From an uncultured Ruminobacter sp. (GTDB lineage: Bacteria; Pseudomonadota; Gammaproteobacteria; Enterobacterales; Succinivibrionaceae): 46,138 nt of DNA. The notes under the pieces were generated by a model that was given only the letters and a program-made list of their open reading frames with translations, was not told the origin of the DNA and ran no database searches. The translations under genes and the position numbers were made by a program. Shown in pieces: positions 8,777 to 17,600 of the stretch (position 1 is the stretch's first letter; each line of letters opens with the position of its first letter). The stretch covers positions 1-46,138 of the forward strand of contig CACYPY010000007.1 of assembly GCA_902776415.1 (NCBI GenBank), read 5' to 3'.

Positions 8777-10005
8777 GATGACAGTCTTCTATATTCTCAG
8801 TCAGAAAAGGATCTGCCCGATATGATTATTCGAACAGGTCCTCAAAAATCCGGTGCTATTTTACTCTAAAACAGGATCAAAATCACGTATGACGCCATTA
8901 TCTCCGCCAATAATGCCGGTTAAGTGTTTACGGTTATTGCCGCCGCGACTTTCGCCTGAGTCCCGACACTTCGGAAAAATCATTCGAGTTATTCGCTTGG
9001 TACGGGGACAAGAACACGCACCAGACATCCTCGGTAAAGGGTAATACGCCATGCCACCAGATGCCACCAGAAGAGAGCACCATCCGTTCACCCCGTCCCT
9101 CATACTCACCGGAGCCGTAATCAGAACTATCTGGCCTGAAGCAAACAGTTCACCGTCCATTTATCAGGCCCTCACTGTCAGTCAGAAGACTCAGAACTCT
9201 TGCTACGGAATCCTCCGGAGCCGCCAGGGCAAAATCTATCTTCAGGTCCCCGAACCTGATGTGTATTATTGAAGAACGTGCCGCCGCTCACACGGGTGCC
9301 CCGGAAAGCGAGGCCGGTTCCGTTCCGAGACAAATCCGGAGGCGGGTTATTACCTGAACAATATCGGGAGAGAGTTCTGCGGAATCTGTGTCAAAGATAT
9401 CTGTCGCAGCAGAGGAGGAAGCAGCCGGTTAAGGGAATGACGGAGAATCGTCGGACTCCGGGACAGTTTCATCCCCGTTGTCGGACGAAAGTATTCCGGA
9501 AATCTCAGGCCACAGATCAGAGACGGCAATGAATTCTCAAACTGCCTGAGACAGGAGGTGAACACGCAGAGGTAACTCTGAAGTCCGGGTCTGACGCCTC
9601 CAGGTATTCCTGATACAGGGATTTGATACAGGGAACTGTGCAGGGAGACTTGCGATTGAGGAACTCCCATAATCTCAGGATTCCTGGCAACATCGGAAGA
9701 TCTGAACATGGCGAATACGAACCGGAACATGGTTCTGACATCGGCAAAGGCAAAGGACACTGCTGCAGTTCTGCCTTCAAGGACATCGTCATAGAACTTG
9801 ACAACAGCGTCCACGCAATTGACAACTGAGGCTGAGAACAGATCGCTTCCGGGAAATTAAGGGGGGTGAAAAATCGCAGGGTAGTTACCGCAATTCACCA
9901 CACTGGTAAAGAACACTTTCACCATGTAATGACTGCCACACAAATTAAAAAAGGTGCCTCTCTCGAGACACCTTCAAATTTCAGACCGTAAGAACGGATT
10001 TGCGA
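8777..10005. other. 1.2-kb region without a recognisable gene
   Basis: Between valS and pilY1 I find only short, overlapping open frames on both strands (for example 154 codons on minus at 9350-9814 and 87 codons on plus at 9269-9532). None has a good ribosome-binding site, a recognisable family or a convincing composition. A small direct repeat, ATGCCACCAG twice in tandem, occurs at about 9051-9070. The valS leader must start in the first hundred bases; I see no convincing promoter. The stretch may be decayed genes, but I cannot identify what they were. The pilY1 terminator lies at its right end. Confidence 0.55.
9944..9974 (-). terminator. Intrinsic terminator of pilY1
   Basis: On the minus strand AAGGTG and CACCTT close a stem whose upper part pairs further (CTC/GAG), followed by TTTTTTAATTT. 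It lies about 30 nt beyond the pilY1 stop. Confidence 0.85.
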
Positions 10006-13000
10006 TTAGTACAGTTTAATCCAGGATGCATTCTTGGTCGGAGCGATATTTGCATCCACCTCAACGGATCCCATACCATCTACACCTTCTTCACCATTTT
10101 CTGAATTATCAAGGCCTGCATGCTTGACTACATGCGGTAATCCATTCTCATCGTAATGAACAGTTACTGTCAACGAGTTTACCAAAGCCTTAATCTCACG
10201 CTCTGTAGAACCATTGCCGCTTATATAATTGATGGTTATCATGGACGACCTTCCGCTGCCTGAACAACGATCTCCGACAATCGGAATATTTGGCGTAACT
10301 GTCACTTCATTACCCAAAACCAGCATGTTGGTACTGATTCTTTCACCGGAATTCATAATGGGGCCGTTTCCAGTGGAAGGATCATACGGATTAAGATCAA
10401 CGTACCAGCCATAATTACCGGAATCTACATAAGTCGCTGAAGTTGACAACGCGAAGTTACGAGAATACTTCCCCTGTTTGGAAACAACTACAGGCTTAAG
10501 GCAATCGGTCTTATGCTCATCATTGCATCTCCCGGTGAATACTGTGGAATCAACACTGACATCCCCCCCATCCCTCAACATATATAGCGACTGGGCATCA
10601 TTGTAGTACTTAGAAACCACATTGGAATCGTAGGTGTACATGTAAGAACCGGTTCCGACTATTACACCTATACCGTCTCCATTGTAAAACCCTACTTCTG
10701 GAGTAGCCGTGATGGGCTGATTTCTATAACTTGTATCGCGAGCGATAAAAATCACTTCAGGAGTATTAACGCCAGAACATTCTTGAGATGTTAATGACGA
10801 GCACTTCTTAAACCAATTTTGCGGGGTATTCAGGTAATTAACATTACCAGTTCCAAGTGCCAACTTCCATACATAGCCAAAAGTATCCGCAAAGTAAACA
10901 CCGATGGCATTGGCATCATTGGAGGTCAAAGTGGCAACCCTGGCACCGGTATAAGCCGGCTTTCTGCCAATCTCATTCCCCCAAGGATCGGAAAACACGT
11001 TACTGATATTTTCTTTGTTAGCACTATGCTCAGCTTTCAGCGGAGTAGCAGCTATAACGCACGGGATCTTATATGCCTGCGCTGTATCAGTGGATATTGG
11101 GTGATTGAACTCACCAGTTTCCTGGGAAACTAAACAACCTTTCCCACCCGTGACAGGAACCCCTTTCTCTCCAAGCATATCAACAATGAAAATACCAGGC
11201 TGATTCCCCGAATAATCAAGCCCACTGGTAAACATGAGATACGGCACATTATCGTTATTATCATCACTTCCGCCGGCATTGATCAATGTAGGAGCATACC
11301 TGTACTTACCAACATAGCTTGAACCAGAATAAAAATCTACACCAGGAATTGGAACCTTATCAGTAAGCTCCCACTTCAGCATATCACCAGCAAAAGTCAA
11401 TTTATCTCCATCAGACTTGGAAGCAAATCTAGCAATTCCTGTAGCATCAAGGAGATAAGCTCCTTTTAACCCCAGTCCGAATGATCCGTAAACATAGGTG
11501 CGGCCATTTCGAACATAGACTTCAGGAGTGCTGTCAACAAATGAGAAATGGTCATAATCCTGCCTGCTAAGCTGTTTGAGTTCTCCCCAGGCAACGGATG
11601 GAATATATGACAGCACAGGTTCCATCGAAGACGTTTCAATGAAATGAAGCATACCGTCATTTGCCCCTACCACAATGAATCCTTTCTCTGCTGAATTTGC
11701 ATCAAGATCGGTAAAGTATACCGCATTTGAATTAATGATATCCGCAAGCACAAAATAATGCCCGTCAGCGTCCTTTCTCTCTCTCAACGGCGTACCTTCA
11801 GATCCTTTACCACCTCCGTTCAGCACGAGTCTCTTACTTGCATTTTCAGATATATCAATACCTTCACGGCTGTGATCGCCCAGCATCCACCGTACAAAGT
11901 GATTCATAAAGAGACGTGAATCTGCATTGTCCTGAGAATAAACCCCGTCAGTACAAGAACCATCTTTGAGAATTTGCTTAATAATATTGCAGTTCAGATA
12001 TTCAAAGGCCCCCCCACTTATGGATCCATCAGTGGTATCATCGAAAACGGAATAAAACCTTCTTACCCGCTCTCCAGCAGCGGCTGTCACATCGTAGGTA
12101 AATACAAACCTGTTAGCAAGGCTAGCAAGATCCTTAGAAGCTCGCTTAAAACCATCACTGGCCTTTTTCGCTGTGCCATAACCAGAAAAACCGTAGCCAC
12201 CACTGGAACTTACCGTAGCGGTTACAACATCTCCTTCCCAAATCGAAGGATCATACTTGGTCACATAAACGGCGTCTCCTGTATTAGTTTCAGAAGTAGA
12301 AGCAGGCTGGAATCCGGAACCGGAATGAGCAAACTTATTAATGTTGTTCAGCATCTTTGCCATGCCGTCACGCAACTTGGTCATGTTGGTAACTTCATAG
12401 TAATTCTGCGGAGTATCCTTATTGGGATCTGCTTTCTCAGAAACCGTGCCAAGACCAAATCTTGCGGCATACCACAAAGGAGACTTCAACCAGTAATTAT
12501 TGGTATTCTTTGAAACCCTGAAAACCCGACTGGCTGCCAAACCGTAGTCCTTTCTGTCCTTATCACCAAAAAGGCGCTTTCGACTGTCGCTACCTTTAAA
12601 ACAACGAGACGTTATACCGGCACGATCATACTGAGTTTGATCGGAAACAGAGCAATTTTTATCATCACCATCCAAAACTTTATTCATTGCAGCAGCTATT
12701 TGAAGACGATTTGCATAATAAAGATTAATATTACCGTATTCGTCAGTTTCATAGTTGTCATGTTTTTCAATATAAGAGTAATAATCAGCAATATTACTCT
12801 CACTCAAGGAGGAACCTTTAAACAGGTAATCATCCTTTGTCTTAAAACCGTTTTTAGTAAACCTGCATGAAGTTTTATAAAAATCCTCCGCACTGGTATA
12901 TCTCAAACCTTCAACACAATTAATGATATTGGAATCGTTGATTATTGTATCAAGATCGTAATTATTATAGATTTCATCCCCATTGTTTCCTGCAGTAGCT

Positions 13001-15567
13001 TTAGCCAAATCAATATAAACGCCCTCATGTTCAACACCGGTTATCAAATATCCGGCGTGCTGAGGAGCATATGGGTCTCCATCTACATGTCTGGTCACAA
13101 CTCTGACATATTCATTCCCATCAGTACCTTTGATAACATCATAGCTATACTCCACGACCCAGTCCATGTCATAATCTGAACCATACTGAAAATCCTCATA
13201 ATTGATTCGAAAAACACCTGACCTGTCTGCAATCTTTTCAACATAAAAATCAGCGATCTGATTCGTGGACATAGTCTGCCTTACCTTTTTCTGCGTATCT
13301 GAATCAAGGTAGCTTTCAATACTATTATATCCCCGCCCTTTTGGATCGCCAAAAGTCTTCGCAAAAGGAAGAATAGTTACCTGACGATTATCGTCAATAT
13401 GAAGATTTATCTCAGGAAGATTAGGTTTCATTGCCACCACGTAGGTCTGCAAAGAATGCGTTTTACTGTCAGAAGTATTCGTCCTAGAAGTTGCAGTAAC
13501 CATGGTATTTGAGGCGAAGTAATACGCCACTCCAGCCACATTGTAACTCCCGTGACTGTAAGCAGCCGCCGGAGCAATCCCCTCAACGTCCCCAAGAGAA
13601 TCAACCTGCTTCAAAGACGGAATATAGTAGTAATCATCATTCTCGTTATTATAATTACCGCCGACAATGTACTTGCCACTCGTGAACCCCTTATCTGAAA
13701 CAGTTTTGAGAGCCCCACTAATATTACTGCTGTCATTTCCCGTTCCTTCCGCAGGCTTAAAAGGAGCCGTTCCTCCCCATACATTGTCATAGTCAAAAGA
13801 AACATTTTCATCTGCAATCAGCAAGGTAACGGGCTTGGCGCACCAATCCGTCAGTTCATAAGGGTCCTTCTGCTCGGCATACCCGATGCTCAGCGTTACT
13901 TCACCTTTCCAGGACTTCATTACATCATTGTCTTTGGGCAGAGTCCTGTTCTGAAAATAAAGCACGGAAGAATAAAGCAACTTTGCAACTGGGTTTCCCC
14001 AGTCTTTGCAATTATTATCCTTCATCTTCGCTATTCGTACAACACCATCCGACTCTTCAAAATTTCTGTGACAGTCTGAGTAATCACCTGAGCCATCATT
14101 GGAACCGTGGTTTTTCATGGCAATATTCATATTATCGATTGCCTTTATAAAACCACAGTTCTCACCACCTTGACACTGAACCGCCTTAAGATCAAAATCA
14201 CCAAGTCTGCCACCTGAAGGTGCCGATGATACGTACACTTCCTTGGTAAAATCCCCGATATTCGCTCTGAGAACTCCCAATCCCAAATTATGAGTCCAGC
14301 TTCCGGTTATAAGGCCAAAGTTTATGCGCGGATTACTGCCCTCACCATACTGTTGCAAAAGCCCCACCGGCTGCCACACAGGATTATCACGATCCTGCGA
14401 ATAATCCTTACAGTCCGAACTGGAATGAAAATCCGGGGTACATGCAACAACAACAACGTCTGCCTCCCTCATTTTTCCGGATGAACAGTCATTCCACTTA
14501 ACTTTCGATAAATCTGTAACCGAAGCCGGGAAATCATTCCATTTGCTCCCGTCACACTTGCCAAAAATCGAACTGGAGCTCGCAGCACCCCCGGACTCAA
14601 CAGATTTTGTCTGTCGACTTACCCAGTCCCAAATATTCATCGTCGCGGAACTGTTCTCAACCATCGGCATGCCGGCATTGTCAATCTTTACTATTCTCAT
14701 GACATGAGACTGACCAGGGCCGTTTGAATCTGTAGAGTCATATGAAGTAACTGCAAAAAAGTACGCCCCATTGCCTGAGGTACTCGGAAGGCCTGCAAAC
14801 TGCGATGCTTTTAATTTATTCGCGTACATAGCATCACCCAACACCTTACCCCAGGAATGCCCGTCTCTCAGCACGCGAGAATGCTTCAGGAGTGTCGCCT
14901 CGTAAGCCTTCCCATTCTTGTCCGTTCCGCTGTAGGTAACAAATTTTGAGTTTTCACCTGTCAATGCAGTATTAGTAAGACGAGTTCCACCGTAAAGGAT
15001 CTTTCTTATGGCATCAATTCGAGACGTGGTCACATAATTAAGAAAATTTCCAAGCCAGTGGGTACTACCATTACAGACCCTTACAGACCTCGTCTGCCCT
15101 AACTTAAGAGGATCCTTGTCTTTGGCAGGCCACAGTTCCTCAAGAGTTACAGGATCCGACCATGTTGCCTCTGCCACCGGAAGCCAATACCCGAACAAAT
15201 CACCATCTCCTGTGGGAGCATTTTTCAAAGAATCCGTCCCTTTCTTATACACATAACACAGGCCCGGATCATAAATACCTTCGTAGGTTATCGAAGGGTC
15301 GTACATCGTATCAAGACGACCGTCACCGTTGATATCCGACGCATCGTCATATGCTTCAACAAAAAGATTGTGCTCACGGCCGAGAACCAGCATTACCGCC
15401 GGAGGCACCATCCCGGCAATATTCATAGGCTTGTTGGTAACAGCACCGTTCTTGATAATAGTTTCCTCATCAGCGGAAAGACCGTAAGCCAGCGAAGATA
15501 CGCCTATAACCCCTCCGGTGAGCATTGCCAGGGCAATATTACGCGAAAGCTTTGATAATCTGATCAT
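10006..15567 (-). CDS. pilY1: PilY1-like type IV pilus tip adhesin/assembly protein (very large)
   Basis: PilY1/PilC proteins sit with minor pilins at the type IV pilus tip and act in pilus extension, adhesion and surface sensing. The ATG at 15567 (GGAG box 6 nt upstream) gives 1853 residues, against about 1160 in P. aeruginosa. A signal peptide (about residues 1-30) precedes the N-terminal PilY1 family block VPPAVMLVLGREHNL and an EF-hand-like calcium loop D-I-N-G-D-G-R-L-D near residues 78-86. I see no von Willebrand MIDAS motif. The PilC/PilY1 beta-propeller starts near residue 1270 (LADIINSNAVYF, VVGANDGMLHFIE) and runs to the C-terminal GWYVDLN and GERISTN segment. The central part (about 12600-13000) looks AT-richer than neighbouring genes. 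No minor pilin genes flank it, though its position beside ispH matches the Pseudomonas minor-pilin locus. Confidence 0.9.
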   Translation of the reverse strand: MIRLSKLSRNIALAMLTGGVIGVSSLAYGLSADEETIIKNGAVTNKPMNIAGMVPPAVMLVLGREHNLFVEAYDDASDINGDGRLDTMYDPSITYEGIYDPGLCYVYKKGTDSLKNAPTGDGDLFGYWLPVAEATWSDPVTLEELWPAKDKDPLKLGQTRSVRVCNGSTHWLGNFLNYVTTSRIDAIRKILYGGTRLTNTALTGENSKFVTYSGTDKNGKAYEATLLKHSRVLRDGHSWGKVLGDAMYANKLKASQFAGLPSTSGNGAYFFAVTSYDSTDSNGPGQSHVMRIVKIDNAGMPMVENSSATMNIWDWVSRQTKSVESGGAASSSSIFGKCDGSKWNDFPASVTDLSKVKWNDCSSGKMREADVVVVACTPDFHSSSDCKDYSQDRDNPVWQPVGLLQQYGEGSNPRINFGLITGSWTHNLGLGVLRANIGDFTKEVYVSSAPSGGRLGDFDLKAVQCQGGENCGFIKAIDNMNIAMKNHGSNDGSGDYSDCHRNFEESDGVVRIAKMKDNNCKDWGNPVAKLLYSSVLYFQNRTLPKDNDVMKSWKGEVTLSIGYAEQKDPYELTDWCAKPVTLLIADENVSFDYDNVWGGTAPFKPAEGTGNDSSNISGALKTVSDKGFTSGKYIVGGNYNNENDDYYYIPSLKQVDSLGDVEGIAPAAAYSHGSYNVAGVAYYFASNTMVTATSRTNTSDSKTHSLQTYVVAMKPNLPEINLHIDDNRQVTILPFAKTFGDPKGRGYNSIESYLDSDTQKKVRQTMSTNQIADFYVEKIADRSGVFRINYEDFQYGSDYDMDWVVEYSYDVIKGTDGNEYVRVVTRHVDGDPYAPQHAGYLITGVEHEGVYIDLAKATAGNNGDEIYNNYDLDTIINDSNIINCVEGLRYTSAEDFYKTSCRFTKNGFKTKDDYLFKGSSLSESNIADYYSYIEKHDNYETDEYGNINLYYANRLQIAAAMNKVLDGDDKNCSVSDQTQYDRAGITSRCFKGSDSRKRLFGDKDRKDYGLAASRVFRVSKNTNNYWLKSPLWYAARFGLGTVSEKADPNKDTPQNYYEVTNMTKLRDGMAKMLNNINKFAHSGSGFQPASTSETNTGDAVYVTKYDPSIWEGDVVTATVSSSGGYGFSGYGTAKKASDGFKRASKDLASLANRFVFTYDVTAAAGERVRRFYSVFDDTTDGSISGGAFEYLNCNIIKQILKDGSCTDGVYSQDNADSRLFMNHFVRWMLGDHSREGIDISENASKRLVLNGGGKGSEGTPLRERKDADGHYFVLADIINSNAVYFTDLDANSAEKGFIVVGANDGMLHFIETSSMEPVLSYIPSVAWGELKQLSRQDYDHFSFVDSTPEVYVRNGRTYVYGSFGLGLKGAYLLDATGIARFASKSDGDKLTFAGDMLKWELTDKVPIPGVDFYSGSSYVGKYRYAPTLINAGGSDDNNDNVPYLMFTSGLDYSGNQPGIFIVDMLGEKGVPVTGGKGCLVSQETGEFNHPISTDTAQAYKIPCVIAATPLKAEHSANKENISNVFSDPWGNEIGRKPAYTGARVATLTSNDANAIGVYFADTFGYVWKLALGTGNVNYLNTPQNWFKKCSSLTSQECSGVNTPEVIFIARDTSYRNQPITATPEVGFYNGDGIGVIVGTGSYMYTYDSNVVSKYYNDAQSLYMLRDGGDVSVDSTVFTGRCNDEHKTDCLKPVVVSKQGKYSRNFALSTSATYVDSGNYGWYVDLNPYDPSTGNGPIMNSGERISTNMLVLGNEVTVTPNIPIVGDRCSGSGRSSMITINYISGNGSTEREIKALVNSLTVTVHYDENGLPHVVKHAGLDNSENGEEGVDGMGSVEVDANIAPTKNASWIKLY

Positions 15568-15984
15568 CTTTGTCTCCATTGACAAACATTAATTAAACTT
15601 ATCTGTGTCCCATTTTACGAAGCTTCACAACAAAACAGACTCCGTAAAATCCGCTTTTGTGTCGCAGTTGAATCTCGGGGTGATACACCACTGAAGCACT
15701 CAGATTAACCCGGCAACGTGCTCTGAAATCGGGACGCAAGCATCCGCCAGGGTATAATCCTGCAACTTAGTCTACTAATTCTACATCACCACACGACTAT
15801 GTTTTAGTATTTAGGAAATACCGGTTATATTTTTGTTAAGAATCGCACAACTTGAAAAAAATAATTGTAAAATCGCAATTTTTACACCAAATCACGAACG
15901 TTACACAAAGCTTTCAAATTAGCCGTTTTTCTGAAAACTATTCCCGTATGACCAGTTTTTTATCTAACATTATGTTAACAAATC
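15568..15984. other. AT-rich intergenic region between ispH and pilY1
   Basis: There is no gene. The half next to ispH (15780-15984) is markedly AT-rich and contains the palindrome TAACATTATGTTA at 15965-15977; no terminator follows ispH. The half next to pilY1 holds a set of nested inverted repeats, described as a structured leader. A weak minus-strand -10 (TAGAAT at 15778-15783) could start the leader near 15771, but its -35 is poor. Confidence 0.6.
15612..15753 (-). promoter_or_regulatory. Candidate structured 5' leader of pilY1
   Basis: Read as minus-strand RNA, ACCC-U-GGC (15753-15746) pairs with GCCGGGU (15714-15708). It encloses the hairpin GGAUG-CUUG-CGUCC (15745-15732). CUGA/UCAG (15703-15700 and 15694-15691) form a stem whose loop GUGCU (15699-15695) is exactly complementary to AGCAC at 15722-15718, a possible pseudoknot or switch. 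GGUG-UAU-CACC follows at 15689-15679. An 11-bp stem (15650-15640 with 15622-15612) ends 44 nt before the start codon. Two stems need G-U pairs that would be A-C mismatches on the opposite strand, which favours transcription toward pilY1. I do not recognise it as a known riboswitch class. Confidence 0.4.
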
Positions 15985-16926
15985 CTACTCAAGATCCCCG
16001 GGAAGCCTGAACTTCTGTTTTTCGGAAGAAACCCCCAGTTCCTCGATATCCTCATACCCGAAATTCCGTAGCTCTCTTACCAAATCCTTGAGAAGGTACT
16101 CCGGAGCCGATGCCCCTCCGGTAATCCCGATTACCCGGCATCCCCGGATCATTTCCGGAAGAAGCTCCGTATAGTCATTTATCAGAAATGCCTTTGTTCC
16201 CTCGTGCTCGGCCACTTCCCGAAGTCTGTTGGAGTTGGAGGAGTTACGGGATCCCACCACCAGCACCACATCGGCCTTTTTGGACAGGTCCTTCACCGCC
16301 CGCTGTCTGTTTTGGGTGGCATAGCAGATATCGTTGAGCCCCGGCCCCTGAATCCCCGGGAAACGCGCCTGAAGCTCCCTGATGGTGCCAGCGGTTTCGT
16401 CAACACTGAGAGTGGTCTGCGTTACAAAGCTGAGCTTTTCCGGATTTTTAACCTTCAGATTTTCAATATCATGATGATTTACCACCAGATAAATACCGCC
16501 CTCTTCACTGTGGTACTGCCCCAAAGTTCCCGCAACCTCCTGATGACCGGCGTGACCTATCATGACCACTTCTTCTCCAAGCCCGGCAAGACGACGCACC
16601 TTACGGTGGACGCGATCCACAATGGGACAGGTGGCATCATAAACCCGGAGTCGCCGTACCCGGGCAAGCTCCTCAACATCCGCGGATACCCCGTGCGCCG
16701 AAAATACCGCAATGCTGTTTTCCGGAATATCGGCAAGACAGTCGGTAAACACCACGCCCTTTTTCCGAAGATCGTCCACCACATGCTGGTTGTGAACCAC
16801 CTCGTGAAGCACATAAACCGTTTCGGATGGATATTTTTCCAGAACCTTTTCCACCGTCTCAATGGCCCGGCTTACCCCGGCACAGAACCCGTGAGGCACC
16901 GCAATAATAATCTTCCTGTCAGACAT
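15985..16926 (-). CDS. ispH: 4-hydroxy-3-methylbut-2-enyl diphosphate reductase
   Basis: IspH (LytB) is the iron-sulphur enzyme that makes IPP and DMAPP in the last step of the MEP pathway; dxr at 39186 encodes its committed step. The three [4Fe-4S] cysteines are in HGFCAGV (Cys15), DATCPIVDRVH and DICYATQNR, and the proton-relay glutamate is in HQEVAGTLGQY. I take the ATG at 16926 (313 residues; E. coli 316); a GTG lies directly upstream, and a GGGGGAG box crowds both. It lies 65 nt after lspA. The fkpB gene usually found between lspA and ispH is missing. No terminator is seen after the stop. Confidence 0.96.
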   Translation of the reverse strand: MSDRKIIIAVPHGFCAGVSRAIETVEKVLEKYPSETVYVLHEVVHNQHVVDDLRKKGVVFTDCLADIPENSIAVFSAHGVSADVEELARVRRLRVYDATCPIVDRVHRKVRRLAGLGEEVVMIGHAGHQEVAGTLGQYHSEEGGIYLVVNHHDIENLKVKNPEKLSFVTQTTLSVDETAGTIRELQARFPGIQGPGLNDICYATQNRQRAVKDLSKKADVVLVVGSRNSSNSNRLREVAEHEGTKAFLINDYTELLPEMIRGCRVIGITGGASAPEYLLKDLVRELRNFGYEDIEELGVSSEKQKFRLPGDLE

Positions 16927-16991
16927 CACTCCCCCTGAAAAACTTCCACCCCGAATAATTCGTCATACCAGAACGTCCTGATGCCTTCCGG

Positions 16992-17510
16992 CTAGGCATC
17001 ATTCCTGCTTTCCGCATACTTTTTTCCGAAAATTTCGCAGATCACAATCATCGCAACCCCGGTGCATACTCCGCAATCAGCAATATTGAACGCCGGATAA
17101 TGATGGGTTCCGACATAAAAATCCAGAAAATCGATAACATAACCGTAACAAACACGGTCATAAAGATTGCCAAGCGCCCCGCCAATGACAAGAGCATACC
17201 CCGAATTCAGAAACCAGCGACTTTTCGGAGTTTTTCCCATGAGATAAACAAGAAACAGACTGACCAGCACGGCAATACTGCCAAAAAGCCATTTCTGCCA
17301 GCCGGGATAGTCGGCCAGAAAACTGAAGGCCGCCCCATGATTATGCACATGGATTATCCTGAAGAAACCGTCAATAACCGAAATGGCTGCCTCCGCACTG
17401 TAGGCCTCCAGGTTATTCACAATCCAGGTCTTGGATATATAATCCAGAATAATCACCACGACAGTCAAAAGAAGATAGATAATTCCGGACTCTTTGAAAG
17501 AATAGCTCAT
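16992..17510 (-). CDS. lspA: Lipoprotein signal peptidase II
   Basis: LspA is the inner-membrane aspartyl protease that removes signal peptides from prolipoproteins after lipidation. The 172 residues (E. coli 164) contain four membrane segments, and both catalytic aspartates lie in the conserved blocks NLYDRV-x3-YVIDF and PAFNIADCGV. The ATG at 17510 follows a short GGGA box. Its upstream neighbour ileS is separated by a U-rich hairpin that may limit readthrough. A perfect 7-bp inverted repeat (16979-16985 with 16995-17001) spans the lspA stop codon without a U-tract and may stabilise or process the transcript. The ileS-lspA order is conserved. Confidence 0.95.
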   Translation of the reverse strand: MSYSFKESGIIYLLLTVVVIILDYISKTWIVNNLEAYSAEAAISVIDGFFRIIHVHNHGAAFSFLADYPGWQKWLFGSIAVLVSLFLVYLMGKTPKSRWFLNSGYALVIGGALGNLYDRVCYGYVIDFLDFYVGTHHYPAFNIADCGVCTGVAMIVICEIFGKKYAESRNDA

Positions 17511-17523
17511 ATCAGTATTATCC

Positions 17524-17558
17524 CAGCAAATAAAACAAAGGCCGGAATAAAACCGGCC
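17524..17558 (-). terminator. Attenuator-like hairpin between ileS and lspA
   Basis: On the minus strand a perfect 6-bp GC-only stem (GGCCGG/CCGGCC, 7-nt loop) is followed by UUUGUUUUAUUU. It lies inside the operon, 42 nt past the ileS stop and just before lspA, so it probably reduces rather than blocks downstream transcription. Confidence 0.7.
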
Positions 17559-17600
17559 CCTTAAAATTATTCCTGACAGTATGCGGACAGATGCCGGATA

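Noticed and set aside
9350..9814. 154-codon minus-strand frame (and an overlapping 102-codon frame) between valS and pilY1
   Set aside because: Neither frame has a ribosome-binding site, a conserved motif or a plausible composition, and both overlap competing frames on the other strand.
15736..15749. Sigma-54-like TGGC-N6-TTGC upstream of pilY1
   Set aside because: Spacing between the GG and GC elements is one base short, and sigma-54 promoters tolerate almost no change.
15709..15753. Plus-strand resemblance to the core of a class I c-di-GMP riboswitch (GGCAA, GAAA, GGGACGCAAGC in order)
   Set aside because: The stem around GAAA does not pair, the second helix and tetraloop receptor are missing, and on that strand no gene follows except antisense ispH.
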